A model generated the notes under the pieces. The model saw nothing but the letters and a program-made list of their open reading frames with translations, did not search any database and was not told the origin of the DNA. The translations under genes and the position numbers were made by a program. Shown here one piece after another: positions 1 through 5,194 of a DNA stretch of 5,269 bases. The stretch spans positions 1 through 5,269 of the forward strand of contig CAUGKZ010000155.1 of assembly GCA_959600065.1 (NCBI GenBank). Direction: 5' to 3'. Every line of letters starts with the position of its first letter. The first letter of the stretch is position 1. Source of the DNA: an uncultured Kroppenstedtia sp. Lineage in GTDB: Bacteria; Bacillota; Bacilli; Thermoactinomycetales; DSM-45169.

Positions 1-1082
1 GGTAAAACAGTGGACGAGAAGGTTTCCATTCGATCGGGAGGAATGTACAGTTTTTCTTCCGGAAGTTGACGGATGCGCCGATACAAAGGCAGAATGTTCT
101 CCCGTTGCGCCGGATTCAGTTGATAGATCCGTCCGGAGTCAAAGCAGATGCCATCCTCCGACAGTAGGACCGGACCCTCGTGGTTTCCCTGTTCTTCCGG
201 TTGCAAAACATACGCTTCCCCTTCTCTGCTCAGGGAAAAGGAGACGGGAGACTCTCCCTCCATAACCGGAAGTTCCGTGTAGGAATCTCCGTCACTCTCC
301 AGACAAAACCGTCCTGCAGGAAGGTGTTGGAGCAACGGAAGGATCTGATCCGGAGGGATAGTCAGCTGACGCTCATTTTGCCCAGCAGGTGGATCCCAGG
401 GGTGGAACATCTGCTGATAGGTCTGTTCGCTTTTGTAGAGGGATGCCAAAAAGCGGAGCATATCCCGATCTTTTTGATCGGGAAGGTGCACCGCGGGATC
501 ATAGGTGAAATTTTTGGTGAAATAGAGGGGTTTCCCCTCGGTGAAGGCAGATAAAAAATCCCGGATATTTTTCACCACATAGAGTCGCTTGGGTCCCGTT
601 TTCAATCGCAGAGTTAACCAGCGGTCTATCCTCCGGTTCCAGGAAGGCGTCAATTCCAAGAGGTATTCCACCTGGAGAGGCGTAGCCGCGGTGCGGTTCT
701 CTGCCGGAGTAACCGGTTGAAACAGCCCCACGATCTCCCGGAGAGTCTTCTCGTGGGGATCTTGTTTGGGTGGATGCCAGTCGGAATGCTTCATCTCTTT
801 CTTGACCTGGAGCAATGCAGCGACGATATGTTTGCAGGTACCGGCCATGGAAGCAAAGGCGGGACAAGTGCATTCCACTCTGTGCAAGCAACCATCCCAG
901 TCTGTGTGCAGGAACACTTCATATACCTCGCTGCCTTCCACGATGGCCCGAAAATTCATCTCATCCGGATCAAACTTGAGCATTTTCACTCGATGTTCGC
1001 GATAATACTCCATTCCTCTTTTGTAAGTCATCCAGCTGGAAGATTGTTTCAGAATCTCATCCAAACCGACGAGCCATGCCAT
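1..1082 (-). CDS. SWIM zinc-finger protein, probable N-terminal part of a SNF2-family helicase (partial)
   Basis: An uninterrupted minus-strand frame starts with ATG at 1082 and runs off the left edge, giving 360 residues (MAWLVGLDEI...) with no stop. Residues 71-85 form a SWIM zinc-binding motif, C71-x-C73-x9-C83-x-H85, in the context ECTCPAF...TCKHIVAALL. Before it lies a 'RGMEYYREHRV' segment usual upstream of SWIM motifs in bacterial SNF2 proteins. Residues from about 110 onward resemble the bacterial SNF2-associated region that precedes the ATPase domain (for example SEDGICFDSGRIYQLNPAQR near 320-340). In that family SNF2_N and Helicase_C domains would follow, outside this window, so ATP-driven remodelling of protein-DNA complexes is inferred, not seen. 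The alternative is a stand-alone SWIM protein of the YwqB kind. The start is supported by an AAAGGGGA ribosome-binding site 8 nt upstream. It lies downstream of a terminator, so it is probably a separate transcription unit. Confidence 0.78.
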   Translation of the reverse strand, partial: MAWLVGLDEILKQSSSWMTYKRGMEYYREHRVKMLKFDPDEMNFRAIVEGSEVYEVFLHTDWDGCLHRVECTCPAFASMAGTCKHIVAALLQVKKEMKHSDWHPPKQDPHEKTLREIVGLFQPVTPAENRTAATPLQVEYLLELTPSWNRRIDRWLTLRLKTGPKRLYVVKNIRDFLSAFTEGKPLYFTKNFTYDPAVHLPDQKDRDMLRFLASLYKSEQTYQQMFHPWDPPAGQNERQLTIPPDQILPLLQHLPAGRFCLESDGDSYTELPVMEGESPVSFSLSREGEAYVLQPEEQGNHEGPVLLSEDGICFDSGRIYQLNPAQRENILPLYRRIRQLPEEKLYIPPDRMETFSSTVL

Positions 1083-1090
1083 GGTTTCTT

Positions 1091-1098
1091 TCCCCTTT
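1091..1098 (-). promoter_or_regulatory. Ribosome-binding site of the SWIM/SNF2 gene
   Basis: On the minus strand AAAGGGGA lies 8 nt before the ATG at 1082. It fixes the start of the partial SWIM/SNF2 gene. Confidence 0.6.
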
Positions 1099-1118
1099 GA
1101 ACGTGTTCGGATCTAACC

Positions 1119-1127
1119 ATTGTAACA
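1119..1127 (-). promoter_or_regulatory. Candidate extended -10 promoter of the SWIM/SNF2 gene
   Basis: The minus strand reads TGTTACAAT: a TGn extension directly before TACAAT, which is 5 of 6 to the TATAAT consensus. No good -35 hexamer is visible 16-18 nt upstream, which is tolerable for an extended -10 promoter. Transcription would begin near 1112, giving a leader of about 30 nt. It lies between the upstream operon's terminator and the gene. Confidence 0.45.
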
Positions 1128-1163
1128 TAGTGGGACTTCGTCGGGATTTCGATGCGGCACAAA

Positions 1164-1199
1164 AAAGGGACCCCCTGTTGTTTTTTCCCCTTTGGGTCC
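1164..1199 (-). terminator. Rho-independent terminator of the AAA-TPR operon
   Basis: On the minus strand a GGACCC arm (1199-1194) pairs with GGGTCC (1173-1168), followed by C and a run of six T (1166-1161). The loop is long (20 nt). An alternative nested pairing, AAAGGG (1193-1188) with CCCTTT (1169-1164), is possible. The hairpin begins inside the TAG stop codon of the TPR membrane protein gene, so the operon ends tightly, and it insulates the following SWIM/SNF2 gene. Confidence 0.6.
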
Positions 1200-2074
1200 T
1201 ATTTGATCCACCCTCGGCGGATCAGGTAATTGAACAGGGGATCCACGATCCAGAACAGGATGATGAAGAGAAGGTGAAGGAAGAAAAGAGGGCGAAGAAA
1301 GATAAACAACCCGATGATCAGCAACAGACGCCAGCGTCCCATCCGCGATAGAAACATAAACCAGAACCAGAGTGGACGGTAGAGGGGGTGTTTTGCTTTC
1401 AGGGCCAAAGGGAAGATTTCTCGGATATGCGGGTCCTCTGGGTTGATCCGCATCGCTTCCCGCAGATGCTCGAAGGCGGGTTTAGGGCGGTTTTGGTTCA
1501 GTAGGAACACCCCGTAATTATAATGGATGTTCAGGCTTTCGGGATCGAGGCTGAGGGAGGTTTGGAAGGCTTTCCGGGCGGCTTGGGGTTTCTTTTGTTC
1601 CCCTAGGATCCGTCCGTGGAGGGTATGATAATCTGCAACCCCCGGATCCAGTTCCAACGCCCTTTGAATGTGGCTCAGTGCCCGATCCAGATCTTGGCGG
1701 TTTTGGAGGAGAAAATCCGCGTACCAATAATGGATGAGGTCATGGTCCGGATCTATCTGGAGAGCCTGTTGAAAAGCTTGGTTTGCCTCGACGTTTTTTT
1801 TGACGGATCCCAAAAGAACCCCGTGAAAGGCGAGATACAAGGGCTCGTCCGGTTGAAGACGGACAGCCTTTACAATGGATTCCAGTGCCCGGTGAGTCTT
1901 TTTCTCCGAACATTCTGCCCAGGACAAGGACATCAAATAGTGGGCGCCGGCATGTTCCGGTTCAGCGGTCAGAACTTTGGCAGTGATCTCCAAGGCGAGA
2001 TTGGGGCGTCCGATCCGGATGGCTTGTTCCGCCCGGTCCAGTTCCCGGGAGATATCGATACCGGCGACTGACAT
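1199..2074 (-). CDS. TPR-repeat protein with C-terminal membrane anchor
   Basis: This 291-residue protein is a string of about six tetratricopeptide repeats followed by a hydrophobic tail. Approximate repeats are residues 7-40, 43-76, 77-110, 111-145, 146-179 and 180-213, each ending in the typical hydrophobic-x-P-(D/E) turn (LQPD, IDPD, LDPG, LDPE, INPE). Residues about 234-278 are rich in W, F, L and I (LLLIIGLFIFL, then FFLHLLFIILFWIV), long enough for one or two membrane segments, with basic residues between and after. There is no N-terminal signal peptide, so the TPR part should face the cytoplasm as a protein-binding platform on a tail-anchored base. It follows the AAA ATPase gene with only 10 nt between stop and start and is probably its membrane adaptor; that role is inferred from context. 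ATG at 2074 is chosen for its TAGGAGGA site. I do not recognise a named family member. Confidence 0.85.
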   Translation of the reverse strand: MSVAGIDISRELDRAEQAIRIGRPNLALEITAKVLTAEPEHAGAHYLMSLSWAECSEKKTHRALESIVKAVRLQPDEPLYLAFHGVLLGSVKKNVEANQAFQQALQIDPDHDLIHYWYADFLLQNRQDLDRALSHIQRALELDPGVADYHTLHGRILGEQKKPQAARKAFQTSLSLDPESLNIHYNYGVFLLNQNRPKPAFEHLREAMRINPEDPHIREIFPLALKAKHPLYRPLWFWFMFLSRMGRWRLLLIIGLFIFLRPLFFLHLLFIILFWIVDPLFNYLIRRGWIK

Positions 2075-2079
2075 GAGTT

Positions 2080-2087
2080 TCCTCCTA
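2080..2087 (-). promoter_or_regulatory. Ribosome-binding site containing the upstream stop codon
   Basis: The minus strand reads TAGGAGGA: the TAG (2087-2085) is the stop codon of the AAA ATPase gene and the GGAGG core sits 6 nt before the ATG at 2074. A ribosome finishing the first gene would stop on the binding site of the second, which points to translational coupling. Confidence 0.8.
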
Positions 2088-3398
2088 CTTATTCAGATAC
2101 TCCAGAATCTCATCATAGGTTCCAGCTTGATTGCTGTAGGTAGCATAATTTTTGGCGGTGGAGATCCACTCCAGGGTGGAGGGTTTCACATCTTTAGTGG
2201 CCTGAACCAGCATTGAAGTGGTGATGGGGCGCTTTTGCCCTGTTTTCATCGCTTCCTGAATCGCGATGTCGGCGGCGGCGTCCACGACGGCTTGCAGGTC
2301 GGCTCCAGAGAAACGCTCCGTTTTTTTTGCCACCTTCACGTAATCGATTTCCTCTACAGGCTTCCCTTTCAGATGAATATGCAGAATCTCTACTCGAGCT
2401 TCCAGATCAGGAGGGGCAACAAACAGAACCCGGTCAAACCGTCCGGGCCGTCGCAGAGCGGAATCGACAAACCAGGGGGTGTTGGTGGCTCCCAGGACAA
2501 GAATATCCCGATTATCGGAGTGGATTCCGTCCAGTTCATTCAGCAACTGGTTAGTCAGAGCCCGAGAGTGGGAAGACTGTGTTTGCTGCCGGGCTCCCCC
2601 GATCGCGTCCAACTCATCGATGAAGATGATGGTGGGTGCATGGCGGCGGGCAGTCTCAAAGAGTTCGTGCAGATTTTTCTCACTTTGTCCTATATACATA
2701 TCCAAGATCCGGTGAATATCCAAACTGATAAAGTGGGCGTTGCACTCCCCGGCGGTCGCCTGGGCGATAAAAGTTTTGCCGGTGCCGGGAGGACCGTACA
2801 ACAAGATGCCACCGCCGGTTTTCTTGCCATAGGAACGAAATAGGTCCGGGTTTTGAAAGGGATAGATAATGTTCATACGTATATTTTCTTTCAGTTTCTC
2901 TAACCCGCCTACATCCTGAAAGGTGAGAGTGGGACGATCCAAGTCTTTGTCAATGGCGTTTTTGTGGAATTCCAGCACCTTCAGTTGGGCTTTCACTTTG
3001 GCCCCCTGCTGTTGCAATTCTTCCTGAAATTCAGGATCTTCCAGGGTGGGATCCCCTTCTATGGCTTCCTGATAGCGGTCGGCGGCTCCCTGGGGATTTC
3101 CCAGGGCTAGTGCGATTTTAGCTGCAAGCATTTGTATCAGTGGTGTCGGTTCCTCTGCGAGTTGTAGACTGGCTTCTGCTTTCTGGAACTGTCCCTGATC
3201 ATAGTAAGCACGAGCTAACAGATGGATAGTCTCTGGGTCTGACTCTTTTTCCAGGATCTCTTCCAGATGAAGGATCCCTTCTTCATGTCTGCCTGCTTGA
3301 ATTAATAGTTGGGCAACATGTCTTTTCAAGGGATGATTTTCCGGGCTAAATTTCAGTGCTTCAAGGACAGCGTCGATATTTTTTTGAAGTTCCTGCAT
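2085..3398 (-). CDS. TPR-containing AAA ATPase (Cdc48/Vps4/Msp1-like)
   Basis: With the ATG at 3398 the product is 437 residues. Residues about 1-150 are helical with TPR-like repeats (near 3-35, 38-70 and 85-118), followed by a charged linker. The AAA module starts at 'LTFQDVGGLEKLKENI' (about 158-173). It has Walker A GPPGTGKT (202-209, lysine 208), an aromatic pore-loop candidate MYIGQSEK (234-241, Y235), Walker B IIFIDE (257-262), a sensor-1 asparagine (306), the second region of homology with the arginine-rich RRPGRFDR (316-323) and an RFSGADL sensor-2 helix (362-368). All catalytic residues are present, so it should be an active hexameric ATPase that threads or disassembles proteins. 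There is one AAA domain and no protease, FtsH-type membrane segment or zinc site. An in-frame ATG at 3455 overlaps the -10 hexamer and has no ribosome-binding site, so it was rejected. The gene leads an operon with the membrane-anchored TPR gene, its likely partner. Substrate unknown. Confidence 0.9.
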   Translation of the reverse strand: MQELQKNIDAVLEALKFSPENHPLKRHVAQLLIQAGRHEEGILHLEEILEKESDPETIHLLARAYYDQGQFQKAEASLQLAEEPTPLIQMLAAKIALALGNPQGAADRYQEAIEGDPTLEDPEFQEELQQQGAKVKAQLKVLEFHKNAIDKDLDRPTLTFQDVGGLEKLKENIRMNIIYPFQNPDLFRSYGKKTGGGILLYGPPGTGKTFIAQATAGECNAHFISLDIHRILDMYIGQSEKNLHELFETARRHAPTIIFIDELDAIGGARQQTQSSHSRALTNQLLNELDGIHSDNRDILVLGATNTPWFVDSALRRPGRFDRVLFVAPPDLEARVEILHIHLKGKPVEEIDYVKVAKKTERFSGADLQAVVDAAADIAIQEAMKTGQKRPITTSMLVQATKDVKPSTLEWISTAKNYATYSNQAGTYDEILEYLNK

Positions 3399-3401
3399 AA
3401 G

Positions 3402-3409
3402 TCCCTCCT
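3402..3409 (-). promoter_or_regulatory. Ribosome-binding site deciding the AAA ATPase start
   Basis: AGGAGGGA on the minus strand, with the GGAGG core 5 nt before the ATG at 3398. This strong site selects 3398 over the longer in-frame option at 3455. Confidence 0.8.
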
Positions 3410-3454
3410 GCGATAGCCTCCCTAAAAAGAGAAATAGATAAGATTTCACACTCA

Positions 3455-3483
3455 TTTATATCATTTGAGATCCGGATGAACAA
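3455..3483 (-). promoter_or_regulatory. Sigma-A type promoter of the AAA-TPR operon
   Basis: On the minus strand TTGTTC (3483-3478, 3 of 6 to TTGACA) is followed after exactly 17 nt by TATAAA (3460-3455, 5 of 6 to TATAAT). Transcription should start near 3448, giving a leader of about 50 nt before the ATG at 3398. The only other gene upstream on this strand ends at 3547 and is followed by a terminator, so this is the expected promoter of the operon. Confidence 0.6.
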
Positions 3484-3502
3484 GAGATTTGATCAGAGAA
3501 AT

Positions 3503-3523
3503 CTCCCGCTGATTCAGCGGGAG
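3503..3523 (-). terminator. Hairpin terminator after the FMN oxidoreductase gene
   Basis: A perfect inverted repeat has 10-bp arms, ctcccgctga (3503-3512) and tcagcgggag (3514-3523), around a single base. In RNA the tip would open to a small loop on an 8-bp GC-rich stem. It lies 23 nt after the oxidoreductase stop. On the minus strand it is followed by ATTTCTCT, only a moderate U tract, so termination may be partial. It also separates the gene from the promoter of the AAA operon. Confidence 0.6.
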
Positions 3524-3546
3524 CGTTTGTGAGGAGGAGGTGGACT

Positions 3547-4092
3547 TTATTTCAGTGTGTGAAGTAGGTGGTTGATGGATTGGGCTTTGGCGAGGGCGGC
3601 TTTGTCTTGAAGGATTTCCCCGGGTTTATTCCCGGTTCCGATGACATAATCGAGGAAGTTCATGCCTACGAACTCAAAAATCCAGTGGAATTGTTGAATG
3701 AGTGGCAGGCCTTTCACTCCGGGAGCGTCCCCGCCGGTGACAACCACCACCGCCGGTTTACCCTGGACGGCGTCCCGCAAGGACCTATCGGGATCTCGGA
3801 GGGATTGAGACCAGCGATCGACAAAGTTTTTCATCCGACCGGACATCCCGTACCAGTAGAGGGGAGTGGCGAAAACAATCACCTCATGATGGGCCAGCTG
3901 CTCCACATAGGGGGCATAGTCATCGTCCACTTTTTGAAATCCGCCGGGTTCGTGACGGAGGTCATCGATGGGCAGAATTTGGGACTCCTTCAGGCGGAGG
4001 AAAGTGGTAGGCAGTCCGGCGGTCACCTGGTTTGCCAGTTGTTCCGTATTGCCGTCTTTACGGGAGCTTCCCAGTATCGTAAGGATATTCAC
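3547..4092 (-). CDS. ywqN: NAD(P)H-dependent FMN oxidoreductase, flavodoxin-like fold (YwqN-like)
   Basis: The 181-residue product belongs to the NADPH-dependent FMN reductase family of soluble flavodoxin-fold enzymes. The phosphate-binding loop is GSSRKDGNT (residues 8-16), after the first strand MNILTIL. The flavin ring-binding segment is ATPLYWYGMSGRMKNFVDRW (75-94), and VVVVTGGDAPG (115-125) forms the third flavin loop. It contains no cysteine, so it is not one of the iron-sulfur flavoproteins with a related fold. Family members move electrons from NAD(P)H through bound FMN to quinones, azo dyes, metals or other acceptors; the real substrate cannot be read here. Length and the divergent LysR neighbour match my memory of B. 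subtilis YwqN. The start codon is GTG at 4092. The AAAGGAGAC site is unusually far away (13 nt from GGAG to GTG), but no other in-frame start fits the conserved N-terminus. It is probably controlled by the LysR gene. Confidence 0.88.
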   Translation of the reverse strand: MNILTILGSSRKDGNTEQLANQVTAGLPTTFLRLKESQILPIDDLRHEPGGFQKVDDDYAPYVEQLAHHEVIVFATPLYWYGMSGRMKNFVDRWSQSLRDPDRSLRDAVQGKPAVVVVTGGDAPGVKGLPLIQQFHWIFEFVGMNFLDYVIGTGNKPGEILQDKAALAKAQSINHLLHTLK

Positions 4093-4103
4093 AGGGATTG
4101 AAA

Positions 4104-4112
4104 GTCTCCTTT
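4104..4112 (-). promoter_or_regulatory. Distant ribosome-binding site of the FMN oxidoreductase
   Basis: AAAGGAGAC on the minus strand, 13 nt between the GGAG core and the GTG start at 4092. Spacing is longer than optimal, so translation may be modest. Confidence 0.55.
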
Positions 4113-4164
4113 CATCAATGAAATGAACAGGGCGGAAGCGTTCTACCGGATCGGACTTCTACAG

Positions 4165-4181
4165 AGGGAAAATGCTTCCCC
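4165..4181 (-). other. Hairpin in the oxidoreductase 5' leader
   Basis: gggaa (4166-4170) and ttccc (4176-4180) form a 5-bp stem around aatgc, extendable by less stable pairs. It would lie at the very start of the roughly 90-nt oxidoreductase transcript leader. It could be an mRNA-stabilising 5' stem or have no role. Confidence 0.3.
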
Positions 4182-4191
4182 TTCGCCTTTC

Positions 4192-4221
4192 ATTATAGGC
4201 CGGCGCTGTATCATCTGTTAA
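4192..4221 (-). promoter_or_regulatory. Sigma-A promoter of the FMN oxidoreductase gene
   Basis: On the minus strand TTAACA (4221-4216, 5 of 6 to TTGACA) is followed after 18 nt by a perfect TATAAT (4197-4192). Transcription would start near 4185, leaving a leader of about 90 nt. The -35 hexamer lies inside the proposed LysR box, so regulator binding should directly affect this promoter. Confidence 0.7.
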
Positions 4222-4230
4222 ATGAATGAT
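4210..4230. promoter_or_regulatory. Candidate LysR-type operator (T-N11-A box)
   Basis: ATCAT (4210-4214) and ATGAT (4226-4230) are 5-bp dyad arms around exactly 11 bases, which gives the T-N11-A core of LysR-type regulator sites (T4214, A4226). The box covers the -35 of the oxidoreductase promoter and abuts the -35 of the regulator's own promoter, the usual position for autoregulation with control of a divergent target. Assignment rests on pattern and position only. Confidence 0.55.
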
Positions 4231-4258
4231 TTCGATTTAAACGATCGGGATTTATAAT
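4230..4258 (+). promoter_or_regulatory. Promoter of the LysR regulator gene
   Basis: A perfect TATAAT (4253-4258) is preceded after 17 nt by TTTCGA (4230-4235), only 3 of 6 to the -35 consensus. Transcription would start near 4265, giving a very short leader of about 17 nt holding the ribosome-binding site. A weak -35 fits low expression of a regulator. Confidence 0.55.
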
Positions 4259-4266
4259 GAAAGGCA

Positions 4267-4273
4267 GAGGAGG
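4267..4273 (+). promoter_or_regulatory. Ribosome-binding site of the LysR gene
   Basis: GAGGAGG lies 8 nt before the ATG at 4282 and confirms that start, which also matches the usual LysR N-terminus MELRHLKTF. Confidence 0.75.
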
Positions 4274-4281
4274 GAGAGGTC

Positions 4282-5163
4282 ATGGAGTTGCGTCATCTGA
4301 AAACTTTCCGAATCGTGGCGGAGAAGGGAGGCTTCACCCGAGCTGGGGAGGAGTTAGGATACGCTCAGTCTACGGTGACGGCTCATATCCATAAGCTGGA
4401 GGAGCAACTGGGCAGTCCCCTTTTTGACCGGTTGGGAAAACGGACTGTCTTGACCGAAGCTGGCAAGCGTCTCCTGCCCTATGCTAAGGAAATGGTCCGC
4501 CTGTCCCTGGAGGCGGCGGAAAGCATCGGCCATTCGGAAGTGCCAGCCGGTCCCTTGCGGATTGGGGCGGCAGAATCTCTGCTCGTCTATCGCTTACCCT
4601 CGATTCTTCATGAATTCCGAAAGAGGTACCCTCAAGTCCAACTGGAACTGTATCCTGGACAGTGTCGGCATATGAGAGCTCAACTGAGGGAAGGAGAGAT
4701 GGATCTCGCCTTTCTCTTGGATGAGGAACGAAGGGAACCAGAGTTGCATACAGAAACCTTGATCCGGGAGGAGTTGATGCTGGTGGCGCCGCCAGGTCAT
4801 GCCCTCGCCGGGAGAAAGCGCCTTCTTGCCAGCGACCTGAGGGATCAGACCCTGTTGCAGACGGAGTGGGGATGTAGCTATCGCATATTGTTGGAAAGAC
4901 GGCTACAGAGGTCGGGCCGAGGGGTTGGACAACAGATCGATTTTTGGAATATTGAGGCGATCAAACAATGTACCATCAGCGGCTTGGGGCTAGCTTACCT
5001 TCCGCGGATGGCAGTGGACAGGGAATTGAAGGAGGGACGTTTAATCGCGCTATCTTGGCCCCACCCGGAAGACTGCGTCTTTACCCAACTCGCCTGGCAT
5101 CAGGACAAATGGATCACTCCGGCGATGGCGGGATGGATCCAACTGGTGAGGGAAAGGCTCTAG
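4282..5163 (+). CDS. ywqM: LysR-type transcriptional regulator (YwqM-like)
   Basis: At 293 residues this has the normal length for a LysR-type regulator. Residues 1-60 form the winged helix-turn-helix: MELRHLKTFRIVAEKGGFTRAGEELG, then the recognition helix around AQSTVTAHIHKLEEQLGSPLF and the wing FDRLGKRTVLTEAG. A linker helix (60-85) drives dimer formation. From residue 91 (PLRIGAAESLLVYRLPSIL) to the end is the two-lobed effector-binding domain, with the common LysR segments ELMLVAPPGHALAG (164-177) and TISGLGLAYLPRMAV (231-245). Four cysteines are present (C128, C198, C230, C265). C198 lies in a WGCSYR segment, and I recall GCSYR in other LysR proteins, so redox sensing cannot be claimed. 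The effector is unknown. It sits divergent to the FMN oxidoreductase gene with a T-N11-A box between them, so it probably regulates that gene and itself. The symbol comes from remembered B. subtilis synteny and is tentative. Confidence 0.88.
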   Translation: MELRHLKTFRIVAEKGGFTRAGEELGYAQSTVTAHIHKLEEQLGSPLFDRLGKRTVLTEAGKRLLPYAKEMVRLSLEAAESIGHSEVPAGPLRIGAAESLLVYRLPSILHEFRKRYPQVQLELYPGQCRHMRAQLREGEMDLAFLLDEERREPELHTETLIREELMLVAPPGHALAGRKRLLASDLRDQTLLQTEWGCSYRILLERRLQRSGRGVGQQIDFWNIEAIKQCTISGLGLAYLPRMAVDRELKEGRLIALSWPHPEDCVFTQLAWHQDKWITPAMAGWIQLVRERL

Positions 5164-5194
5164 TGCCCCTTCAGGCAACTTTGATCTTGTTTTT
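5162..5194 (+). terminator. Weak candidate terminator after the LysR gene
   Basis: AGTGCC (5162-5167) can pair with GGC-A-ACT (5174-5180) with one bulged A and a 6-nt loop, overlapping the TAG stop. It is followed by TTGATC and a run of five T at 5190-5194. The stem is imperfect and the T run is not adjacent, so this is only a possibility. Confidence 0.25.

Larger units (their letters stand above)
4185..4265. repeat. Perfect 13-bp inverted repeat carrying both -10 elements
   Basis: gcctttcattata (4185-4197) is the exact reverse complement of tataatgaaaggc (4253-4265), 55 bp apart. Each arm read outward begins with TATAAT followed by GAAAGGC, so both divergent promoters share the same -10 and initially transcribed sequence. 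The distance is too great and the location too specific for a simple terminator. Confidence 0.75.

Noticed and set aside
499..891. A 130-codon minus-strand open frame and several plus-strand frames in 180-1100
   Set aside because: They overlap the SWIM/SNF2 reading frame, which has the zinc motif, a ribosome-binding site and no stop over 360 codons.
1616..2071. A 151-codon plus-strand open frame
   Set aside because: It is antisense to the TPR repeats of the membrane protein and has no domain signature.
2235..2843. A 202-codon plus-strand open frame
   Set aside because: It is the antisense shadow of the AAA ATPase domain; the minus strand carries Walker A, Walker B and arginine-finger motifs.
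1199..3398. A defence or toxin-antitoxin system built on the AAA-TPR pair
   Set aside because: There is no nuclease, protease, toxin or other effector domain next to the pair, and the neighbours look like ordinary chromosomal genes.
3453..3455. ATG giving a 456-residue AAA ATPase
   Set aside because: It overlaps the -10 element and has no ribosome-binding site; the ATG at 3398 has a strong one.
3547..4092. Iron-sulfur flavoprotein identity for the oxidoreductase
   Set aside because: The protein has no cysteine, so it cannot hold the cluster that defines that group.
3568..4101. A 177-codon plus-strand open frame
   Set aside because: It lies wholly antisense to the FMN oxidoreductase gene, whose motifs are clear; it shows no recognisable family and has no ribosome-binding site I can support.
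4185..4265. The 13-bp inverted repeat as insertion-sequence ends
   Set aside because: Only 55 bp lie between the arms, there is no flanking target duplication that I can see, and both arms fit promoter -10 elements.
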